A DNA stretch of 64,000 bases from Selaginella moellendorffii (Eukaryota; Streptophyta; Lycopodiopsida; Selaginellales; Selaginellaceae), in NCBI RefSeq assembly GCF_000143415.4, contig NW_003314335.1, positions 402,113-466,112 of the forward strand. Reading direction: 5' to 3'. Within the stretch, counting starts at the first letter, position 1. Each line of letters starts with the position of its first letter. Position numbers and translations under genes: made by a program. The notes below the pieces were generated by a model that worked only from the letters and a program-made list of their open reading frames with translations, did not search any database and had not been told where the DNA came from. Shown in pieces: positions 10,696 to 22,263 of this stretch.

Positions 10696-13546
10696 ATGGC
10701 CGCTGCCACTGCCGCCGCCGCCGCCGCCGCATTCTCCACACCCCGCCACCGGCGACGCGAGCGCTCAGGTGGGTTCCCAGAACCGCAGCTCAGCTCTACT
10801 TTCCTCCCCTCGCGCTTCCATTTCCAGCGTGAAAACGCACACAAGCAGCAGCAGCAATGCGGCGGCGATGGCCAACGTCGAAAGCCGCCGCTCGTCCGCG
10901 CGGAGGTCTCGACGGTGGTGCGCAAGCCCCGCAGCGGCGTCTTCAAGAAGCCCACCATGATCGTGGACGCCATCACGGTGGAGAAGGGCAAGTACGGCTA
11001 CGAGATCGAGTCGTGCATCAACTCGCTGAGCCAGCTCCCGCCGCGCGGCAGCGTGACGCGCTGCATGGACCTCTACCGCAGCAAGCTCACGATGCAGGAC
11101 TTCTCGCTCATCTTCCGCGAGTTCGCGGCGCGCAGCGACTGGCACCGAGCGCTCCGGCTCTTCAAGTACATGCAGCGCCAGCAGTGGTGCAAGCCCACCG
11201 AGCACATCTACACCATCATGATCGGGATCATGGGCCGCGAGGGGCTGCTCGAGAAGTGCTCGGAGATCTTCGAGGACATGCCGGAGAACGACGTCAAGTG
11301 GAACGTCTACGCTTTCACGGCCTTGATCAATGCTTACGGACGAAACGGGCAGTATGAAGCATCGCTCCATCTCCTGGCCAGGATGAAGAAGGAGCGGGTG
11401 GAGCCGAATCTCATCACTTACAACACGGTTCTAAACGCTTGCTCGAAAGGTGGCCTCGACTGGGAGGGACTGCTCAATCTCTTCGCGCAGATGCGGCACG
11501 AAGGCATCCAGCCGGATCTCATCACGTACAACACGCTCCTCTCGGCGTGTTCTTCGCGGGGTCTCGTGGAGCAAGCCGCGATGGTGTTCAAGACGATGAA
11601 CGAGTCCGGAGTGGTGGCCGACGCCGTGACTTACAAGTCCCTCGTCGACACCTTTGCGGGATCCAACCAGCTGGGCCGAGTCGAGGAGCTCCTCCGGGAG
11701 ATGGAGGACGAAGGCAATTCTCCCGACATCGCTGGATACAACTCTTTGATCGAAGCTTACGCCGACGCCGGGAACGTCCACGGGGCCGCTGGAGTGTTCA
11801 AGCAGATGCAGCGAGGCGGCTGCGCTCCCGACGTCGAGACTTACTCCACGCTCCTCCGGATCTACGGTAACCAGGGATGCTTCGAGCAAGTTCGCTCGCT
11901 CTTCTCGGACATGAAAGAACTCTCGACGCCACCCACGGTGGCGACTTACAACTCGCTCATACAAGTGTTTGGCGAGGGTGGTTACTTCCAGGAGTCGATC
12001 AATCTCTTCCACGACATGGTGGACAGTGGAGTGAAGCCGGACGATGCGACGTACTCGGCATTGCTCTCGGTTTGTGGGAGGGGAGGACTTACGAGAGAGG
12101 CCGCGAAGATCCATCAACACATGCTCACGAACGAGTCCACACCGAGCTTGGAGGCCTCGGCCGGGCTGATAAGCTCGTATGGAAAGATGGCCATGTACAA
12201 GGACGCGCTGGTTTCGTATTATAGGATCCGGGAGGCCGGGCTGGATCCACAGGTCTCAGCTTACGACGCTCTCATCCAAGGCTACGCAAAAGGTGGTCTT
12301 TACGTGGAAGCGGGGTCTACGCTCTACGCGATGAACAAGGCCGGGTTCCAAGCTCCGGTGTCCAGCGTGAACTCGGTTATGGAGGCTTACAGCAAGGTCG
12401 GGCTCCACGACGAGGCTCTGGAGTTTTTCTCCGAGTTGCAGCAAAAGGAGGGGAGTGAAGTGGACGAGAGGACGCACGAGACGCTGCTGGGGGTTTACTG
12501 CGATATGGGATTGCTCGAGGAGGCCAAGGAGGAGTTTGTCATCATCAAGGAGACGAGCAAAGTTCCCGGCGCTCGGGTCTACTGCTTGCTGCTCTCGCTG
12601 TGTGTGAGGCGAAGCAAGTAAGTTTTTCTTCATCCTTCTTTGAGAGTTTTCGTGTTTGTTTCCTTGTTTGTTATGCTTGTTGATAGATCGTACATTTCTT
12701 CTAGCGAGTGTGATGGTTTCTTTTTTGTCTTGCTTGTTTCTTCTAGCGAGTGTGATGGATCTTTGTTCTTTGCAGATGGGACTACGCAACTCAGCTCCTA
12801 GACGAGATGATCGCGGCCGGGGGCCTCCACCAAGTAGTCGTGGGGATTGTGCGTGGCACTTACGATGCCGACTTTAGCTGGCAAGTCGTGGAGTACGCTT
12901 TCGACGGCCTCAAGCTCCGGGACATGGAAGAAAGCATGGACTTCTACAACGCACTCGTCGAGCTCCTCGTCTACTGCAACCAAAAGGCTCGGGCCGCCCG
13001 AGTTCTCGCCGATGCAATGCAGCGAGGAGCCTTCCCCGAGGCGTTCATCAAAACTCGTCGCGTTTGGTCCGTGAACGTCCACAGGTAAGTGTTTTCCTCT
13101 CTAGTTTGTCTACCGGGGTTGATCTTCTCGTTGTTGCAGGATGTCCGCCGGTGCCACCGTCACTGCGCTGTCGACGTGGTTTAACGACTTGCAAGAATGC
13201 GAGAAGTTGCCTTTCATGACTTCCATCGTTGTCTCGTAAGTTTTCGCTCTTCGCAAGCTTTGAGGTCATAGCTTTTCTCTCGTTTACCAGGTGTGGTGAT
13301 ATCGAAGATCACAGGAAAGTGGAGGACTTACCAGTAGCGAAAGTGGTGCAAGCGTTCCTCAAACACTACGCGGCTCCACTCGAGACGGCGTCCTGGAACG
13401 AAGGAAGGATAGTTTGCAAAGGCGAGGCGTTAAAGCCGTGGCTCTCGAGCATGCCTTCCTTCAGCGAGACTTACGTGAGAAACGAGCCCCTTCCGGCTCA
13501 ACTCACAAAGCAGCTAGCCCAGTCCAAAGTTCCTTCTCTCAAATAG
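10696..13546 (+). CDS. PTAC2: pTAC2-type PPR-SMR protein of the plastid transcription machinery
   Basis: Component of the plastid-encoded RNA polymerase complex, needed for plastid transcription and chloroplast development in Arabidopsis; predicted chloroplast protein. Four exons (10696-12617, 12776-13084, 13140-13235, 13291-13546) give 860 residues. The N-terminus is Ala/Arg/Ser-rich like a transit peptide, with poly-Ala from a GCC repeat. The family block KYGYEIESCINSLSQLPPRG precedes a long PPR array (about residues 150-640) with diagnostic lines such as RLFKYMQRQQWCKP, INAYGRNGQYE, GGLDWEGLLNLFAQMRHEG and FGEGGYFQE. The C-terminus has WQVVEYAFD, VWSVNVHRMS and TALSTWFNDL, the start of the SMR domain. 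Exon 1 appears to end at a stop (AAGTAA), but the donor overlaps it: AGCAA|GTAAGT joins |ATGGGAC to read SKWDYA. The 158-nt first intron is unusually long for this window. Confidence 0.93.
12696..12758. repeat. Short tandem duplication in pTAC2 intron 1 creating extra acceptor-like sites
   Basis: A 22-bp block beginning TTTCTTCTAGCGAGTG occurs twice, about 41 bp apart. Each copy contains a TTCTTCTAG that resembles a 3' splice site upstream of the acceptor I chose (TTTGCAG, exon from 12776). Use of either would change or break the frame, so they are probably silent. Confidence 0.7.
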
Positions 13547-13652
13547 CTCTTTTGTGTACAGCGGAAAGAAGAAAGCGGCCATATACAAAACAAAAGAATA
13601 GAGAGACTCCTTCGATTTAAACCAAGTGTGTATGACAAACTGCTTTCTTTCT

Positions 13653-13743
13653 TTCTTCTTCCACTTTCCCTTTTGTCTTCGAAAGCTTTTCCCTGTATTT
13701 CTTCTTCCACTTTTCTCTTTGTCTTCGAAAGCTTTTCCCTGTA
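13653..13743. repeat. 45-bp tandem duplication between convergent genes
   Basis: The block ending GTCTTCGAAAGCTTTTCCC is present twice back to back in the 448-bp space between the 3' ends of pTAC2 (+) and the O-fucosyltransferase gene (-). It is pyrimidine-rich on the plus strand. A related GAACTTTTCCCTGTG segment follows at about 13856. Both transcripts may end within this space. Confidence 0.7.
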
Positions 13744-13994
13744 GGGGGGCCAGTCTCTGATCTTATCCCTTCACTTTTTCTCGCTTTGGCTAGCGAGAGC
13801 TCCTCGAGCATAGACTTTCTTTTTTGCCTCGATCGAGATCTTCTTCCAGCCCCGAGAACTTTTCCCTGTGCAGCCTCTCGACTTTTCAGACTGGTAAAAA
13901 CTAGCGTACCTTGCGAGCTGTTGCTATATACAACTTTGGCGACAATCCCCCGGAAACTTGTCGTCGAGGGGGACAAAAATTTATCCGTCCGCCG

Positions 13995-16268
13995 CTAATC
14001 CGAGAAAAGTGGCAGCTCTTCCGCCGCCGCTTCTCCTTCTGCGTGCAACACCTCCGTTTCATACGACCCCAGCTGGTCCTCGTCGAAATAGTTATAGCTC
14101 GTGTCGTTGTAGCTGCCGCTTGGATCGACCGGACTGTGAGCTCCCACCCCCTTCTCACATATGCACGCCGCCGGATTCTCATGAAACTCTCCTCTTCCCT
14201 GCTTCATCTCGTTCGGCTCTCCCATGAAGCCTTTCTGGAACGTTTTCACTTTAGCCGCAAAAGCATCCCAAGGCATTTCGTGCCGAGCGAGGAAAAGAGA
14301 CCCCAGTTTTTTCGTGTTTGGCCTGATCGTCCTCTTGTGCCCGTAGTAGCGCCTGTAAAACAGAAAAGAAAGCTTCGTGAGAAATAGAGGGACCACCTAG
14401 CACGTAGTTGACATACCTCCGGCCAGCTAGTATACGAGCCATGTTGCCATTGTTGTTGGTGACGAACACGTTGCTCTCGTCCGAGACGATGTAGTCCAGC
14501 GCCGCCATTCTCGACGAGTAGTGCAAGAAAGGCTGGAGCTCCTCCTTGGTGGTCAGCGTTTCCTTGGTGAAGTAGTTCGGAAACAATGCCTTGAGCGGTG
14601 CCAGTGACTCCTCTCCACCATAAACTTCTCCTGACGCGACGTAGAGGTAGGAATCGTTGCCAAAGCCCAAGGCCCTGAGCATCAGGCCGACTTCTTTGGG
14701 TGTTAGCGGGCACTTTCCGTTTCTCCGCTCCCTTTCCGGGCTTCGGACGTGCAAAGTCTTCCATCGCTTACGAATCGCTCCGAGTTCTTTGATCTCTTTG
14801 TCACCTCCCCCGTAGTAGCAACCGGAAAAAGCTAGCATATCAGATTCGTATCTGCATACATCAGAGGCTTTCATGAGTGACAACACCGCTAAAAACAAAA
14901 CATCAACCTCACCTCAAATGCAAGGCAATGTAGCGTTTGCTCATCTGTCTCATCCGACTTACAAGGCTGTTTCCCATATTCAATATCTCAGGAGTGAACT
15001 GTAAGGCCCTGTAGTTCACCCGACATCTCAATCTTTGCAGCTCTGGCTCAAGTTTGTTGGCGAGTCTATAATCAAATTTGGTCAGCCGCAGCACCTAACA
15101 GTCAAGTATTAGCCAAAGGATCTCTGGTTGGAGGCAAGTCTTGCGCCGTACCTTCTTCTTCTGCAAAATCGGGAGGATTTTGCTCTGATAATATTGCGGT
15201 GTACATTTTCGCGGGACACGCATCGACGTGAGATGATTTCGCTTCAAATACTTTGATCTCGCTGCTGCCGGCAATTCTTTGACAACGGAAACATCGGACG
15301 TGAGCGACTTGATGAACCAGTCGACGTCGAATATGTCACTGAAGTTGCTGTTTCAAACCCAAGCAATTAGTTAAGAGAGTGAATATCGATTCACGAATAA
15401 GCTACCTGTTGTCCTTCCAGTATGATTTGTGATCCAATCCTGGGACCACTAATGTAGCATTCAAGAGCCTGGCGGCAACCACGGCATCTGTTATCTGCAC
15501 GGCAAGTTAGCAATGAGCGAACTCTTAATCGCAAGCCACACGGCCTACCCCAGTCCGTTGTTGGTTTAAGCCTCCACTCGCTTCAATCATCAGATACCCA
15601 TTAGCTTTGGACGGAAATCCAACACCTGGAACGAGAGATGAGAAAAGTTGGTCGACTTTGGTAGTGGAAGAAAAGCAACGAACAAAAAAATATATATGAA
15701 GAAGAAGAACAAGAAGATTCTTAGTTCGAGTTTTTTTTCTTGCCTGAAAATGAAAATTCTTCCCTCGGCTCGCTGCACCCGTAGAAAAATCTCGCAGACG
15801 GCGACTCCCAAATGCTGTCGGACGAAATATCGCCCTCGCTCTGCAAGAGTTTTCCAAAAAGCTCAATAAAATGGTGGTTTGATGTCACGTCTTACCGGCA
15901 CATCTTGCAAATCCTGCGATCGTGCGAGCATGGGGTGGACGGTTCCTCGCTTCTGTCAAAGAGAAAAAAGCTAGATCGATCGAGCGAGAAGAGCACAAAG
16001 AGAACACAAAAAAGATGAGCGAGGAGGGAATTTTTACCAATTGGATGAAGGGTCCCGTGTGGCGGTCAAGATCATGCACGAGCATCGAAAGAAACGCCAG
16101 ACCCAGCAGCGCCGAGGCGCAAATCATCACCAATGTGGAGATCGCCGCCGCTGGCAAGGGAGACATCCTAGACGAGGAGGAGGATTTCGGCTGCTTGGCC
16201 ATCAACACGAGATACGCGTAACCCCTGCTCCGGCACACCCATGGCAGCCTCACCCCAAGAATCATCAT
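13995..16268 (-). CDS. O-fucosyltransferase family protein (type II membrane protein)
   Basis: Member of the large plant GDP-fucose O-fucosyltransferase family (PF10250 type), usually Golgi glycosyltransferases acting on cell-wall or glycoprotein substrates; the acceptor is unknown. Nine exons (16268-16038, 15952-15896, 15840-15744, 15625-15549, 15494-15406, 15347-15152, 15094-14913, 14851-14417, 14352-13995) sum to 1722 nt, 573 residues. A membrane anchor follows a basic, Ser-rich N-terminus (AAISTLVMICASALLGLAFL). Family blocks: YLMIEASGGLNQQR, ITDAVVAARLLNATLVVP, FSDIFDVDWFI, the IALHLRYESDM sugar-nucleotide segment, DYIVSDESNVFVTNNNGNMA and RRRYYGHKRTIRPN. Intron 3 uses a GC donor (CAG|GCAAG). 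The start could instead be the Met at 16202. The acidic C-terminal tail (about 90 residues) is not conserved to my knowledge. Confidence 0.88.
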
Positions 16269-17717
16269 CCCGCTAGATTCCTGGCCCCGATTCCCATCTC
16301 ACACTCCGCATGCTCGATCCCGCCACATAGCAAATAGCGCGATAAAGAACAGCAATTCTTCCCTGGGAGCTCGGCGATCGCGGCGCCAAAGCCCTATCGA
16401 CTGCTCGGCGCGATCGAAGCCTAATCTCTCGGCGGTGGATTCTAAGCGATGGGGAAGAGCACGGAAAGATCCTGCATTGGTCGAGAGATTCTTGCGACCG
16501 CGCGCGAGAGAGGAGACAAGAGATCGATCGATTGGGCGGCTCCCCGCCCGCGGCAACGGCAGCTCCCCGTGTTGTGGCTATTTCTAACAGAGAGAACCCT
16601 TGAATCCAAAATAAAATAGGATAACACCTCCCCCATATATCATGCGAAAATAGTCGTAGACATACGAGAAAACTAGGGTTTAGCCTTTTCCCCATACACC
16701 GTATAGCGCACGCTTTTTTAATCCTTTTTCTCTGGGCAAAATGCTTGCATGATTTCTTTTCTTTTCTTCTTACCGTGGAAGAAATAAAAGCGCGAAGGGA
16801 ACGTTAAGCTTTAACTTTGGGCCCGCTTTTTCACCAACGGCCCTGTGTACGTACAAATTCTTCCAGCGAATATTCGCATGCAAACCATACCAAACGATTA
16901 GCTGAGTCCATATCATGCAAAGATCATGCCATGTCAGTACATTTTAATCATCTAGCTTGGTCAACTCCTAAGCTTGTTTAAACTGACACGTCAAGATATT
17001 TTAGTGTAATTATGTTAAATATGCATATTTTGAATACTTTTTTGCGCAACTTAGAAGTATATTATTACATGTCGCTTATATATATTCTATAGGATATAGA
17101 ATTTACTAAGTGGCACATTTGAATTTAAAAGGTTGTATCTTAAGATTTTTCTTGGAGGATTAGGTTTATTTGATTAGTAAAGAGACTTTGTCAAACATGA
17201 TCTTTATTCTCCTATAGCAATGTGGGAATTTTTACTTAGCAAAGTCTTGTAAGACATCTTGGACAATTGCTCTTTAAAACAATTAGAGATATAAAAACAC
17301 ATATCTAAAATTTTTAATTATCATTTTCTAGGATTAAATTCAGCTCACATGTCAATTTAGATACTTAAATTACAGATCAAAGCGTGTTGATTATGACTCT
17401 ATCTAACCACACTATCATCAATGAAAAATTAATAAATTAATTTTGATGAGAAATTAAATTCCTCTTAAAATTTTTCTCTCTATATATATATATCTAATAA
17501 TAGAGTTAATAAGTATTAGAATCTGTGAGTGCATGGAGCACTTAGATCTAGCAAATCTAAATAAAAGTTTCAGTATATTAAGTATATTATATATTTATGA
17601 TGAATATCCAAAAACAAAAAATTAAGAAAAATGATTATATACTTAATAAGGAGTATAATAATGACTAGATAATTAAAAAATAAAATTTATAATTTTAATA
17701 AAAAGTTTAAATGACAT
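16269..17717. other. Intergenic region; O-fucosyltransferase promoter side, then AT-rich DNA
   Basis: The first 400 bp are GC-rich and probably carry the 5' UTR and promoter of the minus-strand O-fucosyltransferase gene. From about 16700 the sequence becomes AT-rich with no coding signature. A TGTGAGTGCATGGA block near 17525 matches the first bases of the Ty3-type LTRs at 57.4 and 61.4 kb and may be a remnant. Nothing else could be supported. Confidence 0.4.
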
Positions 17718-20014
17718 TGTAAGGTCCAAGTGTAATATTAGCATAATGAGATTTTGATAATTATTGGATTGGTTTCAATCCAAACCAATCACTTCTACAT
17801 CTAAGTTAATTGATATGCATATTTCTGTATTCTATTTCTATATTCACATTGGTGGAGGTGAAAGGTGATGATCCTTGAGGAGTGCTTGAATTTAGGATTT
17901 TGGTTTATATCTAACTTTTGCATTATCTAAATCTCCTTTTCTTTATAGCTTTTTGAATTTCTTCTTTTTGTTTTTTTCCTTTTTGTTCATCGTAGTAGCT
18001 TCCTCCTCCTTTGACTTTGGACTAGTAATTGGTGCAATTGCTTAATAATTAAGCAATTAAACTCAGTTGATGGTGGCATTCACAATATATGGTATAACTC
18101 CTTTTACTTTTATTACCAATTTTCGTGTCCGGCCGGAGTTCTTTTATGGGAATTAATTTGTACTATTGATTCAATCACTTTACACTGATTGCCATATATC
18201 ATTGTTGGGATGATGTTCAATGTTTATGTGAGTTTCCTAAATGTCTCCAAGAAATAGCACTATAATGGTATAATGGTTTAAGCACAGCCATTAGTGTGGA
18301 TTGGAGCATTCTTATGAAATTTGAATATAATGATAATTGTGATAATGCCTTTCAACAATTAAATTGTCTTCGTCAAGGGCCATTTGAGTCAATGATGCAA
18401 TTTATCATTTGTTTCCAAAGCCTTTTGCTTCATATGAAACTAAATATATTAAAGCAGATTAAGTTGGGAATGTTGTAGCCAGCACTTCATCAATATCTTG
18501 TTAAACTTGCGCATATAATCACTTTAGCCATCTTTGATAATACTCTTCACTTGGCACAATGTTATAAAACATTATTTTTTCCACTTCTTGTTGTACGTCT
18601 TTCAGCTTCACTTCTTTTAAGTGGTTTTATTCTAATAAAAGTTGAATGTGCCTAACAGTGGATATCAATGTCCTCATCCTTGTCCTTGAACTCAGGCAAC
18701 AATAACAAATGAAATTAATCACATTTATCAGCATTTTTGGCATTTTTTGGATTGGCAATCTCCATTTCCTAGGTGGGGACCTTGGCATCAACAATGTCAT
18801 GGTATGGATATTGAGATTGTTTTGGGAAACAAGGAGTTGCATAAATAGCGGAAGGTCCTTGTACAAATAAATCAGTGACCCTTTCATCTTTCTTCTGGAA
18901 GTATTATTAAATGGTTCACTTAGCATTAATTCATCTAGTGTTTACTTTTTAAATTTATTTTTATAATAATAAGTCTTTTATTATTCATTCTGTATTGGTT
19001 GATACATACTCAAGTTTATCTTTTATTGCTCGGCCTATTGCCACATGTTGTTGTTTATATTTTTGTTATATAGAAGAGTTTAGGGTTTATTTTTTATAGC
19101 AATAGTTGTATATATATATGTGCACGAGATGAGGCAAACCTAGTTGTATGTATGGGCAATCTTGAGCTTGAACTGTAGTCATTGTAAGTGTTGCCAAGTA
19201 AAGTTTTTAACCTCATCCTTGGTATAGATTGATTGCGACATAATCATGTCAAATGTGATTTTAAGGATTTTCCCCCTTGTCTCATACTTTTTTATATTTC
19301 TTTTGTTCCTCACTTTTGTTCCTCTTTATCCTTTTACTTCTGTTTCCAAATTACTTTCTCCTTTGTTTTCGTTTTATTTCTTTATTCCCTTTTTAGATTT
19401 CTCTGATTGTCTTTGTGTTGTAGCAATTGACCGGCTCATAAAGAAGTATGCTAATTTTTTTGAATTTGACTTGTTGTTTAGGGCCAAGACTACAATATGT
19501 CATCTTATACCAACTGGGGATATTAGTCCAATCAAAGTTTCTATTTGGTATCAATCACCAAACGATATCAAGATTTTATATGTGAAAGTTAAAAAGACAT
19601 TAAAAAAGGGTTTTATCCAAAAACCTCAGAGTTTTTGGGCATGTGAATTTCATCTTGTCATAATGTCTAATAAATGTTTTTTTCTTCTACATTAACTATC
19701 ATTTGTTAAAAAATGTGAATATCCTAGATGTGTACCCTCTTTCTCACACTATAGATCTTTTGGATTGTATTGGGAGAAGTTATTAGTTTAATAAGTTAGA
19801 TCTTGCTTTTGGATACTAGGAAATAATTACTGATAGCCGAGGAAAATATTCCCAAAATTACTTTTTGTATACCATTTGGTTTGTATAAGTTATTGGTGAT
19901 GCTATTTGGTTTGAATAATACTTCACTAACTTTCTAGCAAATGATGGATGGGGTTCTTTGTGATATATTGAAGGTGACTATTGATTTCATCGATAATGTT
20001 TTGATCCACTTGAA
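17718..20014 (+). mobile_element. Truncated, decayed Ty3-type LTR retrotransposon, plus orientation
   Basis: A 5' LTR at about 17718-17848 (TGTAAGGTCCAAG to TATTCACA) is the reverse complement of the family LTRs at 26.7, 57.4 and 61.4 kb. One base later comes TGGTGGAGG, a plausible primer-binding site. Gag-like coding (AFQQLNCLRQGPFESMMQF) is at about 18330-18400. Reverse-transcriptase N-terminal coding follows at about 19480-20000 (FEFDLLFRAKTTICHLIP, KGFIQKPQSFWACEF, then a degenerate VYPLSHTIDLLD). The element ends abruptly at about 20015, where the opposite-strand element starts, so the rest of pol and the 3' LTR are missing. Many stops show it is dead. Confidence 0.65.
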
Positions 20015-21730
20015 AGGGATGTATAATATATGACATTGGAACCATACACTTAGACTTTATATCATCTCCTCCTCTAAAAAGGATGGAAGGTAATTAAGAT
20101 TCTTTTATTGATGGGCTAGGATTTAAAGGAATATTAAGAGGAAGCACTAGTGGATCTGTAGGTAGTATTAGTTATTTATAATTTCTTTGTACAAAGTGTT
20201 TTAACCATTACATATATACAATTTCTGGAGGATTGGTCTATTAAACATCATGCCAAATCTCATAAATTTGCAGTCCAACCTGATACAATCCCTTCCATTG
20301 ATCAAGGAACCCCTCAAACAAACCACATACCAAAATATTAGGAAAACAAACCAAAATCAAATCATTTATTTTATACTATATACATGAACAATGATAAGAA
20401 TTGTAGTGATATTGTTGTCCCACTTATACGTGGCCTAAGTGTTTAGTAAACTCTACTTGGATAAGTGGAAGAATGATCATTAAATACTAATCCTAGAATC
20501 TAGCATTGGTAATTTGTAGCAATCGCAAAAGTAAACTCAACTCAGTTGGTAGTATTAGATTATGATTATATACAAGTTTATATAGAAATGCACCAATAGA
20601 ACTCTACACCCCTATGACATATGCATACTAAAAAGATGACAAATAACCATCCCAATCGAAATGTTGAAATTTTAAATATTTCCTAATCATTCCTTTGAAG
20701 GTCTAAACGAGCTATTCCATTAAACCATTTGTTTGTGGATGATAAACACTTATGAAAGTGTGGCATATCCCTAACCGAGACGTTAAAACGTGAAATACAT
20801 CAACCATAAATGTGTGATCATTATTCGAGAGAATCTGCTTTAGACTTAAATGTTGGAACACTACTTGATTGAGGAGGAAAAATCCAATAATACTTGTAAA
20901 TGCATTAGAAAGAGCATCAACTTTGACCTAACAAGTCAAATAATCAAAAGTAATAATGACATACTTATTGTCAATAATTGACTAAAGAAAAGGCCAGATA
21001 AAATTAAATGGCACCAACTCAAACGGATGGGAAATTATAATTGACTCTAACTATCCTTTTGCAACATAAAGGGGAGTATTAAAAGTTTGCAGCAAATGCA
21101 ATTACACAAAATGTACAAAAATCATCAATAAGTAATGTAAAATTCTCAAACCCATTATGAAACCCTTGAATCCATAGCTCAACCTTTTAAGCCTTTCGAA
21201 CTTTGTCAAGAAAAGGTAAATCTTGCTCCACACATTGTAGACACTAAATATCAAGTATAACAACTGTCAGTGGTACAGAATCCTCATCAATAAAATCTAT
21301 AAATGGAATAATAGGTTCATCAAAAATATGAGAAGACAATCAAGAAGGAAGAAGAGTTTGAGGAAAGGCATCAACATCAGCCATAAAACTCCTTGATGAT
21401 GAAGAACCTTGAAATCATATATCTGAAGTTTCAAAGCCCATTGAGTAATATAACCAATTAAATTCTTTTGCTTCAATAACAAAGTAATTACAACATAATC
21501 ACCTTTTAATAATGTCTGAGAACCATGCAAATATATATGAAGCTTCTCAAAACCCTAAATTATTGCTAAACACTCCTCTATTGTGGATTAGTTCACCTTC
21601 ACTGCTTGTAATATATAGTTGATATATGTAATAAGATGGCACTAACCATGCACATTTGAAATCTTTTGCATCAACACACCTCCAAGACCGATATTAGATC
21701 ATCCATGCGCAAAATGAAAGGTCAAGTGTA

Positions 21731-22263
21731 TGTAAGCAACCAAAGGGGAACGACTCGAGAGACGATCCATAGGGTTCAAATATAGAAGGAAAGGGCCCAT
21801 GAACAAGAGTGCACCCCCTTTTCCAATCGGTTAAGGGTCTTGGGATATTTGGGGTTAAGCGTCCTTGGGTTTGAATAGTACTGGGCTGGGTAACCTCCCG
21901 GGAAGTCCAAACTCAGGAGCTTACATTTGGTATCATTTGGTATTTGCCAGTTTGCTCCCGCTGGGCTCGACCTGAGGGGTAGGGTGTCAAGAGAGCGAGG
22001 CTCTCGAGAGAGCTGCGGCTCTCAGCTTCTGTTCACGAGGGCGTGAACTTGCAGGGAAGCGTGGTGGATTGTAAGCAACCAAAGGGAACGACTCGAGAGA
22101 CGATCCATGGGGTTCAAATATAGAGGGAAAAGGCCCATGAACAAGAGTGCACCCCCTTTTCCAATCGGTTAAGGGTCTTAGGATATTTGGGGTTAAGCGT
22201 CCTTGGGTTTGAATAGTACTGGGCTGGGTGACCTCTCGGGAAGTCCAAACTCAGGAGCTTACA
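21731..22263 (+). mobile_element. Complete TRIM (terminal-repeat retrotransposon in miniature)
   Basis: LTRs of 195 bp (21731-21925) and 194 bp (22070-22263) start TGTAAGC and end GCTTACA and differ at only a handful of positions. The 144-bp interior starts two bases after the LTR with TGGTATCA (21928-21935), the primer-binding site for initiator-Met tRNA, and ends in a purine-rich GCAGGGAAGCGTGGTGGAT tract next to the 3' LTR. The element is flanked by the 5-bp target duplication GTGTA (21726-21730 and 22264-22268). The interior has no coding capacity but two inverted repeats, one being GTTCACGAGGGCGTGAAC. The related Ty3 copy near 59470 shows the unoccupied site (AGGTCAAGTGTAGTCAGG). Mobilisation must rely on another element's enzymes. 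Confidence 0.92.

Noticed and set aside
10765-12120. Long minus-strand and alternative-frame open frames across the pTAC2 coding region
   Set aside because: They are shadows of a GC-rich gene; only the plus frame matches a known family.
19246-19440. Hydrophobic plus-strand leader (LFLTFVPLYPF) before the reverse-transcriptase relic considered as a membrane protein
   Set aside because: The same hydrophobic stretch recurs in front of the reverse transcriptase in the 23.1 and 60.1 kb relatives, so it is part of the retroelement, not a separate gene.
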